A stretch of 64,000 bases of DNA from Arsenicitalea aurantiaca (GCF_003994485.1 NZ_RZNJ01000001.1:127765-191764), one strand, 5' to 3'. Counted from the stretch's first letter, positions 34,829-43,679 are shown. Notes: generated by a model not told the origin, from the sequence alone. Translations and numbers: made by a program.

Positions 34829-36282
34829 TGCAGGGGCTCCCATGCGCCATTGCGGAAGATGATACGGGCGCCCGTTTCCGGGTTGGTGGCCGTCGCGCCT
34901 TCGGGGACCTGCGGCCCACCTGTCGAAGGCGTCTGCGGCGACACCTCGCCACCGAAGGAGTTCAGGGCGTCCGCGACGCGCCCGATAGCAGCCCGAAGGC
35001 CTATCACCCGCGTCTCGACTTCCTGGCGGTTGGCGGGGCTCAATTCGCCCTGCAGGGTCTCTTGTGTGGTCCGCAGTTCGTCGCTGAGCTGACGGCCAAT
35101 AGCGGTCAACTTTGACTGTGCGGTGCCGGCGCCCTCGAGCGCACTGCCCGCGCGTGGTGTCAGCGCTTCGATGTTCCGCAGGAGCCAGGACGGTGGCTGC
35201 CGATTGTAGGCTGAGCCGATATCGTTGAGTAGGCTTTCGCGAAGGACCGCAAAATCGGACTGAGTCTGCTGCACCTCTGGATACGGGGCGCCGACGCCCA
35301 GCGCGTCGAAAACGCTGTTGATGCCGCCCGTGAGGGCGCCGCCGACGCCGAAGGCTTCGGGTGAATTCGAGAACCGCTGGCCAAACGGCATTTCGCCCGG
35401 CGGGCTGATCTCTGGCGCCCCTTCGCCCGGATCGACGCTGCCCGTTCCACCTCGAGACACGGGTCGGCCGGTTGCGACGTCGAGCACGAGAGCTTCACCG
35501 GTGACCGGGTGACGGCTGACTGTGTAGCGGTTGTCGACGATGCCGATGGCGAGATTTCGCGCTTCGGCCGCATCTCCGGTCAATCCCGTGTCGATGAATT
35601 GCTGCGACAGGCGGGCGATCTGATCTTCAGCCGCACTCCTGCCGCCGACGGGCTGGGCGGGCTGGGCGCCCTGCCTGACGGCAGCGCCGGGGGACATGAA
35701 CATCGGATTGCCGTCGGGCCCGACGGCCTGCACCGGCGCACGCTCGCCAAGGGCGCTCTCGAGGATCATCTCGTCAGTGATCATGCCGTCCTGGCGAAGG
35801 CGTTCGTTCTGCCCGGCCTGCCACTGGGTCTCGGACAGCACGGGGGCCATGCCTGAGACCTGTGCAAGGGCCGGCAAACCGAACTGGCCGGCGATCTCGC
35901 CGGGGAGCTCGGGGCGGATCTCTCCGGGTCCGAGCGGGCCGAACATGCTGGTGACGACGCTGCGCTGATTGTCGGCCGCGTTGTTCGCGATCGACGTCTG
36001 AGCAGTGATGTCCTGCCCGCGGCGCGTCGTTTCGGTGTTCTGGTCTTGCGCATAGAAGGATTGCGTCGGGTTGTAGTTGCCGACAGCGATGTTCCGTCGG
36101 TCGAAATGCGGATCTTCCGGGTTATCGAAAAGCTGCGCCAGCCGTGCCGCTTTCTCGCGCGTCGCTTGTGCGGTCGCGTAAGCTGCGGTATCGGCCGCGC
36201 TGGGAGGCGCAAACATCGAAGCGATGTTCTCGAAGGCGGCGCCGAGAGCTGGGTCGTTGTATCGATTTTGCCGAATGGGCAT
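34825..36282 (-). CDS. Virion-associated-like protein of phage type
   Basis: A 485-residue protein, helical and glutamine-rich at the N-terminus (YATAQATREKAARLAQLF). A glycine/proline-rich middle and a helical C-terminal part follow. The end reads TNPETGARIIFRNGAWEPLQ, a short N-P-x-T-G-x-x-x-x-x-x-x-G-x-W motif common at termini of phage internal and tail-associated proteins. It is coupled to the 870-residue gene. The combination suggests a structural or ejection pair; similarity searching would be needed to fix the role. Confidence 0.6.
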   Translation of the reverse strand: MPIRQNRYNDPALGAAFENIASMFAPPSAADTAAYATAQATREKAARLAQLFDNPEDPHFDRRNIAVGNYNPTQSFYAQDQNTETTRRGQDITAQTSIANNAADNQRSVVTSMFGPLGPGEIRPELPGEIAGQFGLPALAQVSGMAPVLSETQWQAGQNERLRQDGMITDEMILESALGERAPVQAVGPDGNPMFMSPGAAVRQGAQPAQPVGGRSAAEDQIARLSQQFIDTGLTGDAAEARNLAIGIVDNRYTVSRHPVTGEALVLDVATGRPVSRGGTGSVDPGEGAPEISPPGEMPFGQRFSNSPEAFGVGGALTGGINSVFDALGVGAPYPEVQQTQSDFAVLRESLLNDIGSAYNRQPPSWLLRNIEALTPRAGSALEGAGTAQSKLTAIGRQLSDELRTTQETLQGELSPANRQEVETRVIGLRAAIGRVADALNSFGGEVSPQTPSTGGPQVPEGATATNPETGARIIFRNGAWEPLQ

Positions 36283-36293
36283 GGGTTTTCCCT

Positions 36294-36776
36294 TCAGTGG
36301 ACGGCAGCGCCGTGCGAGCGGTAGGCATCGGCCGCCCGGCGGATGGCGATTTCGCGCGGCAGCGGGTCGCCGCGCCCTCGCAGCAACTGCCGTAAGCGCT
36401 CTCCGTCGAGCTCGTGCAGGATGAGCGCGGCGTGAGCGAACCGATCGACCCTGAACTCGTCAGGCGGGCTGGACACCAAGGCGCCCATTGCGCCGAAGCC
36501 AAACAGCAAGCGGCCTTCGGGGATGCTGACGCGCGGCGCTACGGCACTGGCTGCGCCAAGGGCGCGGAAGGGCAGTGCCCGGACGGGATAGGCGTTGCAG
36601 CGATAGAGTTCAGGAAAAGCCCTGGCGACGTGCAGAACGGTGTGCCCGCCCCGCGAGGCGTTCCCCATCGGGTCGAGCCCGACTGCGGCATGATCGAAAA
36701 AGGTCAGGGCGCGCTCGATCTCTGCCATCGCCGCGGCCGGCAATTCGAGCGGTTCGGCGGCGCCCCCCGTTGTCAT
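36294..36776 (-). CDS. Unrecognised protein of the virion-like operon, 160 residues
   Basis: The start at 36776 overlaps the upstream stop as ATGA and follows GAGGGTGGCAAA. The product is globular (ALTFFDHAAVGLDPMGNASR, then RVSIPEGRLLFGFGAMGALV, then HAALILHELDGERLRQLLRG), with no signal or membrane helix. It ends 12 bases before the 485-residue gene and belongs to the same operon. No family is recognised. Confidence 0.55.
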   Translation of the reverse strand: MTTGGAAEPLELPAAAMAEIERALTFFDHAAVGLDPMGNASRGGHTVLHVARAFPELYRCNAYPVRALPFRALGAASAVAPRVSIPEGRLLFGFGAMGALVSSPPDEFRVDRFAHAALILHELDGERLRQLLRGRGDPLPREIAIRRAADAYRSHGAAVH

Positions 36777-37249
36777 TTTGCCACCCTCAGAGCAGCGCGC
36801 TTCAGTTCCACGATCGCATCGCTCTGCCGTTGTGCGGCGCGTTCTTCGATCTGTTCGATCAGCGCCAGGTTGTGGCAGGCATTCCGTAGCCAACGTGCGT
36901 GGTCCCGGATGTCGGCGGCCGAAGTTGCTGGCCTGGCCGCCCGCCGGGCGGGGGCTTCGGAAAGTGAGCAAATCTGAGCCGCGGCCGCCTCGATCCCCTT
37001 CACAGCCCAGCGCTGCACGGTGCTCTCCGGAAAGAGAGCGAGGATCGCGGGGGTCGCCGAAAGGAGTGCTCTCAGCATCTGATCGGACTGGAGTCTCGTG
37101 GTGCGCAGCCGCTGGCTTCCGTCGAGCAAGTGCAAGGCGCCAGAAACGCGATAGGCGACTTCATCTCCGCCGGACGCTCGAGCCAACTCTCGGCAGAAGT
37201 TGAAAGTGAGGTCTTCGACCTGTTCAGCCGATCGGTTTTCAGAGGGCAT
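36773..37249 (-). CDS. Unrecognised protein, first gene of the virion-like operon
   Basis: A 158-residue, mostly helical protein (EQVEDLTFNFCRELARASGG, then LRALLSATPAILALFPESTV, then ACHNLALIEQIEERAAQRQS). The start at 37249 follows AAAGGATCGAAG. It opens the leftward operon that continues to 32216. The region in front of it is AT-rich and shared with a divergent gene at 37560. Confidence 0.55.
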   Translation of the reverse strand: MPSENRSAEQVEDLTFNFCRELARASGGDEVAYRVSGALHLLDGSQRLRTTRLQSDQMLRALLSATPAILALFPESTVQRWAVKGIEAAAAQICSLSEAPARRAARPATSAADIRDHARWLRNACHNLALIEQIEERAAQRQSDAIVELKRAALRVAK

Positions 37250-37559
37250 CTTCGATCCTTTCTGCCCAAGCACTTTGGCGCTTGGCGTTGTTCGGAAGAA
37301 GTCCCATTCGCAAGGGGCCGGAATGAACAGAAAGGGCTGGTCGGCCGGGGAAAAGTTTGGGCGCGGCGCAAATTTTTATGGACCGCCCGTGGTCGTTGCG
37401 CCGGAGCGTTTGGAGTGACCCCAGGGGGTGGGTTGGGGCCACTGTGCGATATAGTGGATAAGTATAGCAAAGTGTATAGCGTCAATCGTCATAAAAAATG
37501 ATGACATACGGTATTCGGGTGTGCTGTCTTCAGGTCACCAACCACAAGGAGACCTGAAA
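37250..37559. other. Divergent promoter region, 310 bases
   Basis: Between the leftward operon (37249) and the rightward gene (37560) lies an AT-rich stretch with repeated TATAG elements (near 37449-37482: ATATAGTG, AGTATAGC, GTGTATAGC) and a GTCAT/ATGAC inverted pair around an A-run near 37489-37505. It is a likely control point for the late-type operon. No other gene is seen. Confidence 0.4.
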
Positions 37560-37829
37560 ATGACAATTCCAGCCGATATGCGCGCACACAGTATTTCAAT
37601 TGCCTGCAACTTGGTGCGAGACCGTCTGCTCGAGCTCGAGGTGCTGCCGAATGAGGATGCCGACAACCTGCTCGCCATCCTTGCTCTGGCCGCCGAGAGC
37701 GCCGAACAACTTTCTGACGACCTTGATCCCTGCAACCTGGACGGTCTGGTCGCTCCGCTCTATCCCGAGCTGGTGCCTCAGCGGGACTACTCCGGGTACG
37801 GGCCGAACATCGTCAGCCTACGTCCGTAG
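37560..37829 (+). CDS. Unrecognised small acidic protein, 89 residues
   Basis: ATG at 37560 follows CAAGGAGACCTGAAA, a strong ribosome site. The product is acidic and helical (CNLVRDRLLELEVLPNEDAD, then ESAEQLSDDLDP). It is divergent from the virion-like operon and lies upstream of the serine recombinase gene. A regulatory role is possible from position only. Confidence 0.55.
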   Translation: MTIPADMRAHSISIACNLVRDRLLELEVLPNEDADNLLAILALAAESAEQLSDDLDPCNLDGLVAPLYPELVPQRDYSGYGPNIVSLRP

Positions 37830-38005
37830 CGCCTGGCCGGCCGCGATCGGCCTGGCGTAGCGGCCGGGCCGATCCGCCTATTTCCCATCGCCATTTGGGT
37901 ATGCTTCAGGCGAACCAGCTGCCGTATGGTTCTAAAAATGCATTTGACCATGCAAAGCGAACCGGTAATAAGAGAACTATGCAAAACGAACCGGAGGGGT
38001 TCACG

Positions 38006-38650
38006 ATGTTCGTACGGGCCTATTTGAGGGCGTCCACCAAAGAGCAGGACGCGGCGCGCGCTCGCGCGGATCTAGAAACGTTCGCGGCGTCCAGAGGGCT
38101 GGCGATCGCCGCCACCTACATTGAGAACGTGAGTGGCGCCTCCCTCGGCCGCCCAGAGCTCTTTCGGCTTCTCTCCGACTGTCGACCTGGTGACCTATTG
38201 CTCGTCGAGCAGGTCGATCGGCTGAGCAGGTTGAATTCCGAAGATTGGGAGCGCCTGAAAGCTGAGATCCGCCGCCGCCAAGTCAAGGTTGTGGCACTTG
38301 ATCTGCCAACATCCTTTCAGCTCGCAATCGCTGATGGGGACGAATTTACCTCGCGAATGGCAGAGGCCACGAATGGCATGCTTCTGGACATGCTGGCGGC
38401 GATCGCGCGCAAGGATTACGAAGATCGGCGGCGCCGACAAGCGCAGGGGATCGCGAAAGCGAAGGACAAGGGCACCTACAGGGGGCGACCAGAGAACCAG
38501 AACCGGAACACGGCAATTATGAAAATGCTTGCGGCCGGGCAGAGCTGGAACGCCATTGTTGCGGCGACTGGCTGCTCTCGATCGACCTTGTCGCGCCTCG
38601 CAAAGCGCCTTCAGGCGGCCGAAGGCGGCACCCTAATCGAAAACGCCTGA
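38006..38650 (+). CDS. Serine recombinase (resolvase/invertase family)
   Basis: A 214-residue small serine recombinase. The catalytic N-terminus MFVRAYLRASTKEQDA puts R8 and S10 in the canonical R-x-S. GDLLLVEQVDRLSRL carries the conserved D-R-L-S-R. A C-terminal HTH (LAAGQSWNAIVAATGCSRST, then LSRLAKRL) reads DNA. It is the size of resolvases that resolve multimers or invert segments. The start at 38006 follows CCGGAGGGGTTCACG. It overlaps the convergent 101-residue gene by 18 bases. It is a second recombinase in addition to the tyrosine integrase. Confidence 0.9.
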   Translation: MFVRAYLRASTKEQDAARARADLETFAASRGLAIAATYIENVSGASLGRPELFRLLSDCRPGDLLLVEQVDRLSRLNSEDWERLKAEIRRRQVKVVALDLPTSFQLAIADGDEFTSRMAEATNGMLLDMLAAIARKDYEDRRRRQAQGIAKAKDKGTYRGRPENQNRNTAIMKMLAAGQSWNAIVAATGCSRSTLSRLAKRLQAAEGGTLIENA

Positions 38651-38938
38651 CTGATCGTTTTCGTCGACCGTCCCGGCCGTGGCGCGCCGCAGCTCAGCGA
38701 TGCGGGCCTCGAGCTCCTTTGCCGTCATCTCGTGCGGTTCTTTCGGCGCGCCATCTTCGGGCTTGATGTTGAGGTATCCGCCAGCGCGAAGGATGGTCGT
38801 CGCGCAAGTCGCTCTTGCTGGCGCCGGCGCGCGACGATCGAGACACACTTCCAGGGCCGCGGCAAATGCGGCCTCGGCGCCATCCGTCTGGATTTTCTCC
38901 AGCAAAGCCCGGCGGCGTTCTGCTGCTGTGGCTGTCAT
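38633..38938 (-). CDS. Unrecognised small protein, 101 residues
   Basis: The start at 38938 overlaps the HGG-motif gene's stop as ATGA and follows AAGGGAGTTTTCGA. The product is helical: RRRALLEKIQTDGAEAAFAA, then a cysteine-containing CLDRRAPAPARATCATTILR, then TAKELEARIAELRRA. Small helical proteins next to HGG-motif proteins are frequent in phage packaging and replication regions, and a small-terminase-like role is conceivable but unsupported by a motif. Confidence 0.5.
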   Translation of the reverse strand: MTATAAERRRALLEKIQTDGAEAAFAAALEVCLDRRAPAPARATCATTILRAGGYLNIKPEDGAPKEPHEMTAKELEARIAELRRATAGTVDENDQSGVFD

Positions 38939-39513
38939 TCGAAAACTCCCTTCCAAGGCTTTTGCAGGGCTTGAAGCGCAGCGCGCTCGCGCCTGAGAAC
39001 GTCAATCCGCGCGTTCAGCTCCTGGACTTCCGGCCTGGCCGTTTGCTTCACCGGCGCAGCGGCGAGCAGTGATCTGGCGTCGGAAGCGTGCCGCGCCGCT
39101 TCGCGCTCCGCATGTCGACTAGCGGCTTTGCCAGGTTTGTGCGTCCGCTGCCACGCCTCATGCGCAGCACGGTCTTCGGGCGTCATTGCCGCTAGTCGCC
39201 GTTTGTTCTTCGCAAGGCGGCGTTGCTGCTTGACCAACTTTTCAGTCGCCCGCTGGACGGCATTGCGGGATGAGCCGTCCGGCCACTGCAGCTTATGCCA
39301 ATCATCGCCAGAAGGCGAACGTCCCCCGTGATGCCTACAACGCCCGTTCGCCAGCGCCATTTTCTGACAAGGGAGCCCATCGCTCTTCCGAGCTGCGCCG
39401 CACTTTGGTCTCGCTGCGAAGTTGGCCAGGTTCCGTTTGGCGCTTGCGGACGAAATCGCGCGCCACTCGGCGGACTTTCTCCAGCGGAGCAATGCTGGCG
39501 AGGCTTTCCTCAT
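38935..39513 (-). CDS. HGG-motif phage-type protein
   Basis: A 192-residue basic protein carrying KCGAARKSDGLPCQKMALAN followed by GRCRHHGGRSPSG. This is the C-G-A-x-x-x-x-G-x-P-C...N-G-R-C-x-x-H-G-G signature of small HGG proteins common in prophages and islands, probably a zinc knuckle (two Cys, Cys and His). The rest is a lysine/arginine-rich coiled coil (KLVKQQRRLAKNKRRLAAM). The role is unknown; nucleic-acid binding is likely. The ATG at 39513 has no clear ribosome site. Confidence 0.7.
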   Translation of the reverse strand: MRKASPALLRWRKSAEWRAISSASAKRNLANFAARPKCGAARKSDGLPCQKMALANGRCRHHGGRSPSGDDWHKLQWPDGSSRNAVQRATEKLVKQQRRLAKNKRRLAAMTPEDRAAHEAWQRTHKPGKAASRHAEREAARHASDARSLLAAAPVKQTARPEVQELNARIDVLRRERAALQALQKPWKGVFE

Positions 39514-39700
39514 CGTTCAGTGAGCCCAATCCGAGACATGGTCTCATGAAGTATTGCTTCGTTGCGGGTGTTGTGACGCCCAGCCCCTTCCCGAGATCTG
39601 GCGCCCAGGCTGGCGATCGGAGAGGCTGGCCTGCGCCGGGGGTTTTTGGACAAATTGTCTGGCCCCGTTTTCGTCTTCAGACTTGCGGATTGCCCGCGAA

Positions 39701-39737
39701 CCGGAAGGCCGGAAGCCCCATATAGGGGGCCTTCCGG
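39701..39737 (-). repeat. Nested hairpin downstream of primase-helicase
   Basis: CCGGAAGGC at 39701-39709 pairs with GCCTTCCGG at 39729-39737, and inside it CCCC-ATATA-GGGG forms a second stem. It lies between the HGG gene and the iteron cluster and may be a terminator-like or origin structure. Confidence 0.5.
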
Positions 39738-39760
39738 AATTCCTACGGGGTCGGGACAAA

Positions 39761-39903
39761 TCTTCCGTTTTCTTCCGTTTTCTTCCGCTGCTTCTAACAT
39801 GTTGATTTCACTCAAAAACATTTGTCCCTAACGCTCTTCCACCATCTTCCGCGCTACCTTTCGGCGAAGCCTCTTCCGGTAAGATTTCGGAGAAAGCGGA
39901 AGA
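39761..39903 (+). repeat. Iteron-like TCTTCCG cluster, candidate replication origin
   Basis: Three tandem 10-bp units start at 39761, 39771 and 39781 (TCTTCCGTTT twice, then TCTTCCGCTG). An AT-rich gap (39791-39826) follows, then TCTTCC(A/G) at 39835, 39845 and 39872 and an inverted copy at 39897. The cluster spans the 3' end of the primase-helicase gene and the adjacent intergenic space. Arrangement and position recall satellite origins next to rep genes. Confidence 0.55.
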
Positions 39904-42270
39904 TGGCGAATTCCGCCTTTTTGGCCGCCAGAAACCCGACGCGGGTCGCTCAACCAAGCGCTTCTTCTCAAGATTTTTGAGATGCGTGCGCACGGTCTCA
40001 GCGCGCATTTCGTGGCCCTGAGCGTTCATATGGTCCGCGATTGCGGACTGCCGAATGCCCTTACCGGACGACAGCCCAGCGGGAGCAAGCTCAGTCAGGG
40101 CGTCCAGCACGATCTGCTCTGTAGGCGTGGCGGTCCCGACCGGCACCTCATGCCGGGCCAGGAGCTCGATCGTGCAGGAGGTGACGGCATCCCCCTCCGC
40201 ATCGACGCCCAGCTCTACGGGCACCAGCATGAAGGCGGTACGGTAGGACTTGTCGACGTCGCGCTGTTTGGTCACTTCGATCTGGCCATCGGTGATTTCG
40301 ATTTCTGTGTCTGTCGCAGCGCGCAGCAGGGAATGGCCTCGAGCGCCGCGCGCCTGGTCTTTACCCGAATGGTGCACGACCAGAACATGCGCACCGGTGG
40401 CTTTGCGGATTTGGTCGAAGTGCTTGACCATGGCGCCCATGTCGGTGGAGCCGTTCTCTTCGCCGCCGGCCATGACGCGCGACAGCGTATCGACGACCAG
40501 AAGCACAAGCGGCCGATCGAGGGCCTTTATCGTCGCGATGAGGGGTTGAAGGTCCGCATCCGGTCGCAACAGGTCGAGGCTGCTGAGATGAAGATGGAAG
40601 TCCACATTGGCTGAAGTCTCCGGGTAGCGCCGCAGGAGCGCCGCGGCTCTCTTCCGGGCGCCGGCACCGCCCTCCGCTGCCACATAGAGCACGACGCCCT
40701 GTGTCGTGCGCATGCCGCCCCAAGGCATGCCAGCGGCAACGCAAAAGCCGATGTCCATCGCGACGAAGGTTTTACCGACGTTGGACGGCCCGTAGAGGAC
40801 CGAAAGGGCTGACTGGTCGAGGAGGCCCTTTACCAGCGGCTTCGTCGACTGCTCTGACCATGACGCGGCAGCGTCGGAGAGCGTGACGAGCGGCAGCAAT
40901 GCGGGCCCGGCGGGCCCTTTGCCATCTGATGCGGCTGGGCTTGTCGATAGTGACGCCTCTGCCGAGATAGGCTCGAAATAGTCTTCTGGCGACGGCGCCA
41001 GACTGTAGTCGATGCCGCCGTGCGCAAGGCTGCGGATCCGGATCGGGCTGGCGTCCGTGTAGATGATCGCCATGTTTCGCCCGCCACCATAATCGGGCTC
41101 GAGCGGATCTGCGCAGGTCTTCCGATGAAACTCCTTCGGCGAGGCGAGGATCTCGCGCGCGGTGACGACGCTCCCGTCATCGAGGACGATCTCAGCGTCT
41201 CCGCCCAGCTCCTGGCGGTCAATCAGCTGGTTGACTTGCCTTCGCGCGGTCTCCGGATCGATCCCCCGTGCCACCTTCGCTTCGAATAGCTTCTGCCCGT
41301 GGCGAGCTTTGGCTTCGGCGGCCTCTGGTGCAAGCCTGGCTTCCATTGCGGCCGTCATGCGGTCGAGCTTGGCGAGCTCTTCTTCGGTGAGCGGCTCGAG
41401 GCTGTAGACGTCAAGCATGCCGCCGGGCGACAGCTGCGGCCGGCGTGCGTCCGGTGCGTAGGCGAGGCCCTCGCCCAGGACCGCGCCAGCTTCGTAAAAC
41501 AACCGGCTTGAGGCCTTCGACGCTTCAACGTCGAAGATCGTCCGCGGCAGGATCTTGCCTGATGCGGTGATCTTGCCCCAGAGTAGGCCCTCGAGCATCA
41601 GACGCTGCGCCAGGATTTCGACGAACGCTTGAACGCCGCTCCCATCGTTCGCGATGAAGAAACGATGCTGCCCGGTTTGTGTGGGTTCGGCGACGCTGCC
41701 TTCGACAACAACGCCGCTCGAGGCCGACGGACGAATGAGGCAAGCGGCTGACGTAAACGCAGGAGAAGCCAATTCCAGCGCCTTCGTGAGACCGCCAATT
41801 TTGGCGAGGCGCTGCTTGAGGTCGGGCGAAAATTCGCCAGTGTCGAAATCCATCGCGAAGAGGGCAGGGCCGTTGACCGGCGGGAAGAAATCCTCGGTTC
41901 GGGCAATCGCCCCGGGGTGCTCGTCCAGTTCGCTTTTTGTGACGATCGGCCAGGTATCAGAGCCGGACGGGGGCGGTGCGCAGATGATCGCCTCGTTATC
42001 GGACAGATCTCGCAGGGCCTCGCTGAGCTGCTGCAGCTTCTCGAATGGGGCGCCCCTCAGCGTCAGCCGGCGGGCTGTCCCTTGCGCCATTCCGCCGGCG
42101 CTCTTCTTTTCGATCCGGCCGCCCTCCAATCGCAGCGACTTCGTCATGAGGGTTGGGCTCTGGACTATCGTCAGCGCCACGTCGGGATGGGTTTTGGGGT
42201 CCGGGAACAGATCGATGACAGACGCGCCTTGTTGCCTCGCCGTGTCAGTTGGCCTATGCTGCTGAAGCAT
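39808..42270 (-). CDS. Primase-helicase: AEP-like primase region plus RepA-type ATPase and winged helix
   Basis: An 820-residue replication protein. The N-terminal half has a possible archaeo-eukaryotic-primase metal motif D141-x-D143 in LFAMDFDTGEF, with a later QHRFFIAND. The RecA/RepA-like helicase (AAA_25 type) has Walker A GPSNVGKT at 494-501 and Walker B LVLLVVDTLSR near 588-597, then HVLVVHHSGKD. A C-terminal winged helix (IRQSAIADHMNAQGHEMRAE) may bind the origin. The primase assignment is tentative; the ATPase is clear. It lies downstream of two small HTH genes and carries the iteron cluster at its 3' end. Confidence 0.78.
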   Translation of the reverse strand: MLQQHRPTDTARQQGASVIDLFPDPKTHPDVALTIVQSPTLMTKSLRLEGGRIEKKSAGGMAQGTARRLTLRGAPFEKLQQLSEALRDLSDNEAIICAPPPSGSDTWPIVTKSELDEHPGAIARTEDFFPPVNGPALFAMDFDTGEFSPDLKQRLAKIGGLTKALELASPAFTSAACLIRPSASSGVVVEGSVAEPTQTGQHRFFIANDGSGVQAFVEILAQRLMLEGLLWGKITASGKILPRTIFDVEASKASSRLFYEAGAVLGEGLAYAPDARRPQLSPGGMLDVYSLEPLTEEELAKLDRMTAAMEARLAPEAAEAKARHGQKLFEAKVARGIDPETARRQVNQLIDRQELGGDAEIVLDDGSVVTAREILASPKEFHRKTCADPLEPDYGGGRNMAIIYTDASPIRIRSLAHGGIDYSLAPSPEDYFEPISAEASLSTSPAASDGKGPAGPALLPLVTLSDAAASWSEQSTKPLVKGLLDQSALSVLYGPSNVGKTFVAMDIGFCVAAGMPWGGMRTTQGVVLYVAAEGGAGARKRAAALLRRYPETSANVDFHLHLSSLDLLRPDADLQPLIATIKALDRPLVLLVVDTLSRVMAGGEENGSTDMGAMVKHFDQIRKATGAHVLVVHHSGKDQARGARGHSLLRAATDTEIEITDGQIEVTKQRDVDKSYRTAFMLVPVELGVDAEGDAVTSCTIELLARHEVPVGTATPTEQIVLDALTELAPAGLSSGKGIRQSAIADHMNAQGHEMRAETVRTHLKNLEKKRLVERPASGFWRPKRRNSPSSAFSEILPEEASPKGSAEDGGRALGTNVFE

Positions 42271-42318
42271 TGGAAGACCTTTCAGGCCGGCCGCTCATTG
42301 CCGTGAGCGCCGGCCGCT

Positions 42319-42564
42319 TTATTTGGTGTTATCGACGACAAGCCGCAGGCGCGCCGGCTCTTTGCGCGCGCGACGTCGGCGAGCGAGGTCAGCGGCGATC
42401 GCGCGAAACAGGCTCTCTTCGGTGACCATGATCCGGCATCCGATCCGGACCACGTCCAACCGTCCATCATCGGCCCGCTCCCAAGCCCAGGCGTAGGACC
42501 GACGGGCCAGGGTGGCGGCTTCTTTAAGTGCGAGCAATTGCGGTCGCTGTGTGGGCTGTGCCAT
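42319..42564 (-). CDS. Small HTH excisionase/AlpA-like protein
   Basis: An 81-residue basic protein resembling HTH_17-type domains (LALKEAATLARRSYAWAWER, then GRLDVVRIGCRIMVTEESLF), as in AlpA and excisionases. The start at 42564 follows GAGGGAGAGCC; a longer in-frame extension upstream is antisense to coding sequence. Its stop lies 48 bases before the primase-helicase start, so they form an operon. It probably controls excision or replication genes. Confidence 0.65.
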   Translation of the reverse strand: MAQPTQRPQLLALKEAATLARRSYAWAWERADDGRLDVVRIGCRIMVTEESLFRAIAADLARRRRARKEPARLRLVVDNTK

Positions 42565-42592
42565 GGCTCTCCCTCTGGTTTTCACGGCACTA

Positions 42593-43252
42593 TCAGGTCG
42601 AGCCTTGTGCGATGCGAGGGGAGAAGCGCTGAGGCGATTTCGAACTCCGGCGCAGCGCGGCACGCTGATCCGCCTCGCGCATGAGCGTTGAATAGGCGTC
42701 GGCCACTGACTTAATCAGCTCGAAAGATGTGCCACTGGACCGGCGCAGCACATGCTTTTTGACCAGACGGGCTACGGCATGCCGATCAATGCCGGGCCCC
42801 AGCCGCGAGCGCACTTCACGGAAGATGGAGTACAATGGAGCGCCGGGGTGCAGGGCCATTTGCTCGAAGAAAGTCGCGATCACTACGCCTTCGGCAATCG
42901 ACTGGCGGGTCGTGTCCTTTGGAGGCCGGCGCTCCTCGGCAGTCGAGTTAGCGTATGCCAGCTCCTGGATCTGCAGGACATAATCGTCAATGAAGGCGTC
43001 CGGCATGTCAAAGAACGCCTTTGCGGCGTCAGCGCCAAAGCAGAGCTCGAGCAGATGGGGCAGATAGTGAGCCCGAACGTCTGCGGTTGAGAGTTTCCAG
43101 AGCCGAGGCTCGGAACGCACCCGGAGCGCCCCAAGGAAAGCCTCGGTTTCAGGGTTAGAACTCGTTCCGTCGTCTTCATCATAACGGCGCTTGAGCTCGT
43201 CGACATACCAGAGGAGTGCCGAGCCCTTCGGGGGATTGGTGGTCAGGCTCAT
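42593..43252 (-). CDS. Unrecognised protein, 219 residues
   Basis: The start at 43252 follows GCAGGAGTAGCACC, four bases after the stop of the AlpA-like gene. The product is soluble and mixed (SALLWYVDELKRRYDEDDGT, then YLPHLLELCFGADAAKAFFD, then DRHAVARLVKKHVLRRSSGT). The last third is basic and may contact DNA. It is part of the int-to-primase block. No family is recognised. Confidence 0.6.
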   Translation of the reverse strand: MSLTTNPPKGSALLWYVDELKRRYDEDDGTSSNPETEAFLGALRVRSEPRLWKLSTADVRAHYLPHLLELCFGADAAKAFFDMPDAFIDDYVLQIQELAYANSTAEERRPPKDTTRQSIAEGVVIATFFEQMALHPGAPLYSIFREVRSRLGPGIDRHAVARLVKKHVLRRSSGTSFELIKSVADAYSTLMREADQRAALRRSSKSPQRFSPRIAQGST

Positions 43253-43256
43253 GGTG

Positions 43257-43544
43257 CTACTCCTGCCACGCTGCTTGTGCGCGCTCGCGCCGCTTCGCTC
43301 TGGCCTCGCTTCCGCGACTGGAGGGAGACCACGGCTCAGCGCTGTCGACGTACCGGGCAAGGCTGTCCGTCTTGACCAAAGTGCGGCCGCCAAGGCGCAC
43401 GAATTCCAACCGGCCTTCAGCCTGAGCTCGATACAGATTGGCAGGCGACTGGCCAGTGATGGCGGCGGCCGACCGTAGTGGGTGTAGGGGGAGCGTGCGC
43501 CAATCTCCCGTGTTGGAAGACTGCGCGATTGCGGTTTTTGGCAT
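43257..43544 (-). CDS. AlpA/MerR-like small HTH protein
   Basis: A 95-residue basic protein. The HTH_17-like core LRSAAAITGQSPANLYRAQA is followed by GRLEFVRLGGRTLVKTDSLA, the strand-turn pattern G-R-L-x-x-V-R-x-G-x-R-x-x-V seen in AlpA and excisionases. A basic tail follows. It starts the block of genes read toward the primase. With the 81-residue HTH protein the element has two such factors, one possibly Xis, the other an activator. Confidence 0.65.
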   Translation of the reverse strand: MPKTAIAQSSNTGDWRTLPLHPLRSAAAITGQSPANLYRAQAEGRLEFVRLGGRTLVKTDSLARYVDSAEPWSPSSRGSEARAKRRERAQAAWQE

Positions 43545-43679
43545 TCTTGAAACCCTCTATACGTGATCTGAGGGTTTCCAATGATAGTCCTGACGAGCGG
43601 CGTGTCAGCAACGCGTCTGCGACAAAAATTCTCGAGTTAGCGGACTGATTTGGCTGATCTATTCGGTATATTTCTCGGC

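Noticed and set aside
38633-38938. Small terminase subunit
   Set aside because: Size and position are compatible, but there is no HTH signature and no large terminase nearby, so it is left as unrecognised.
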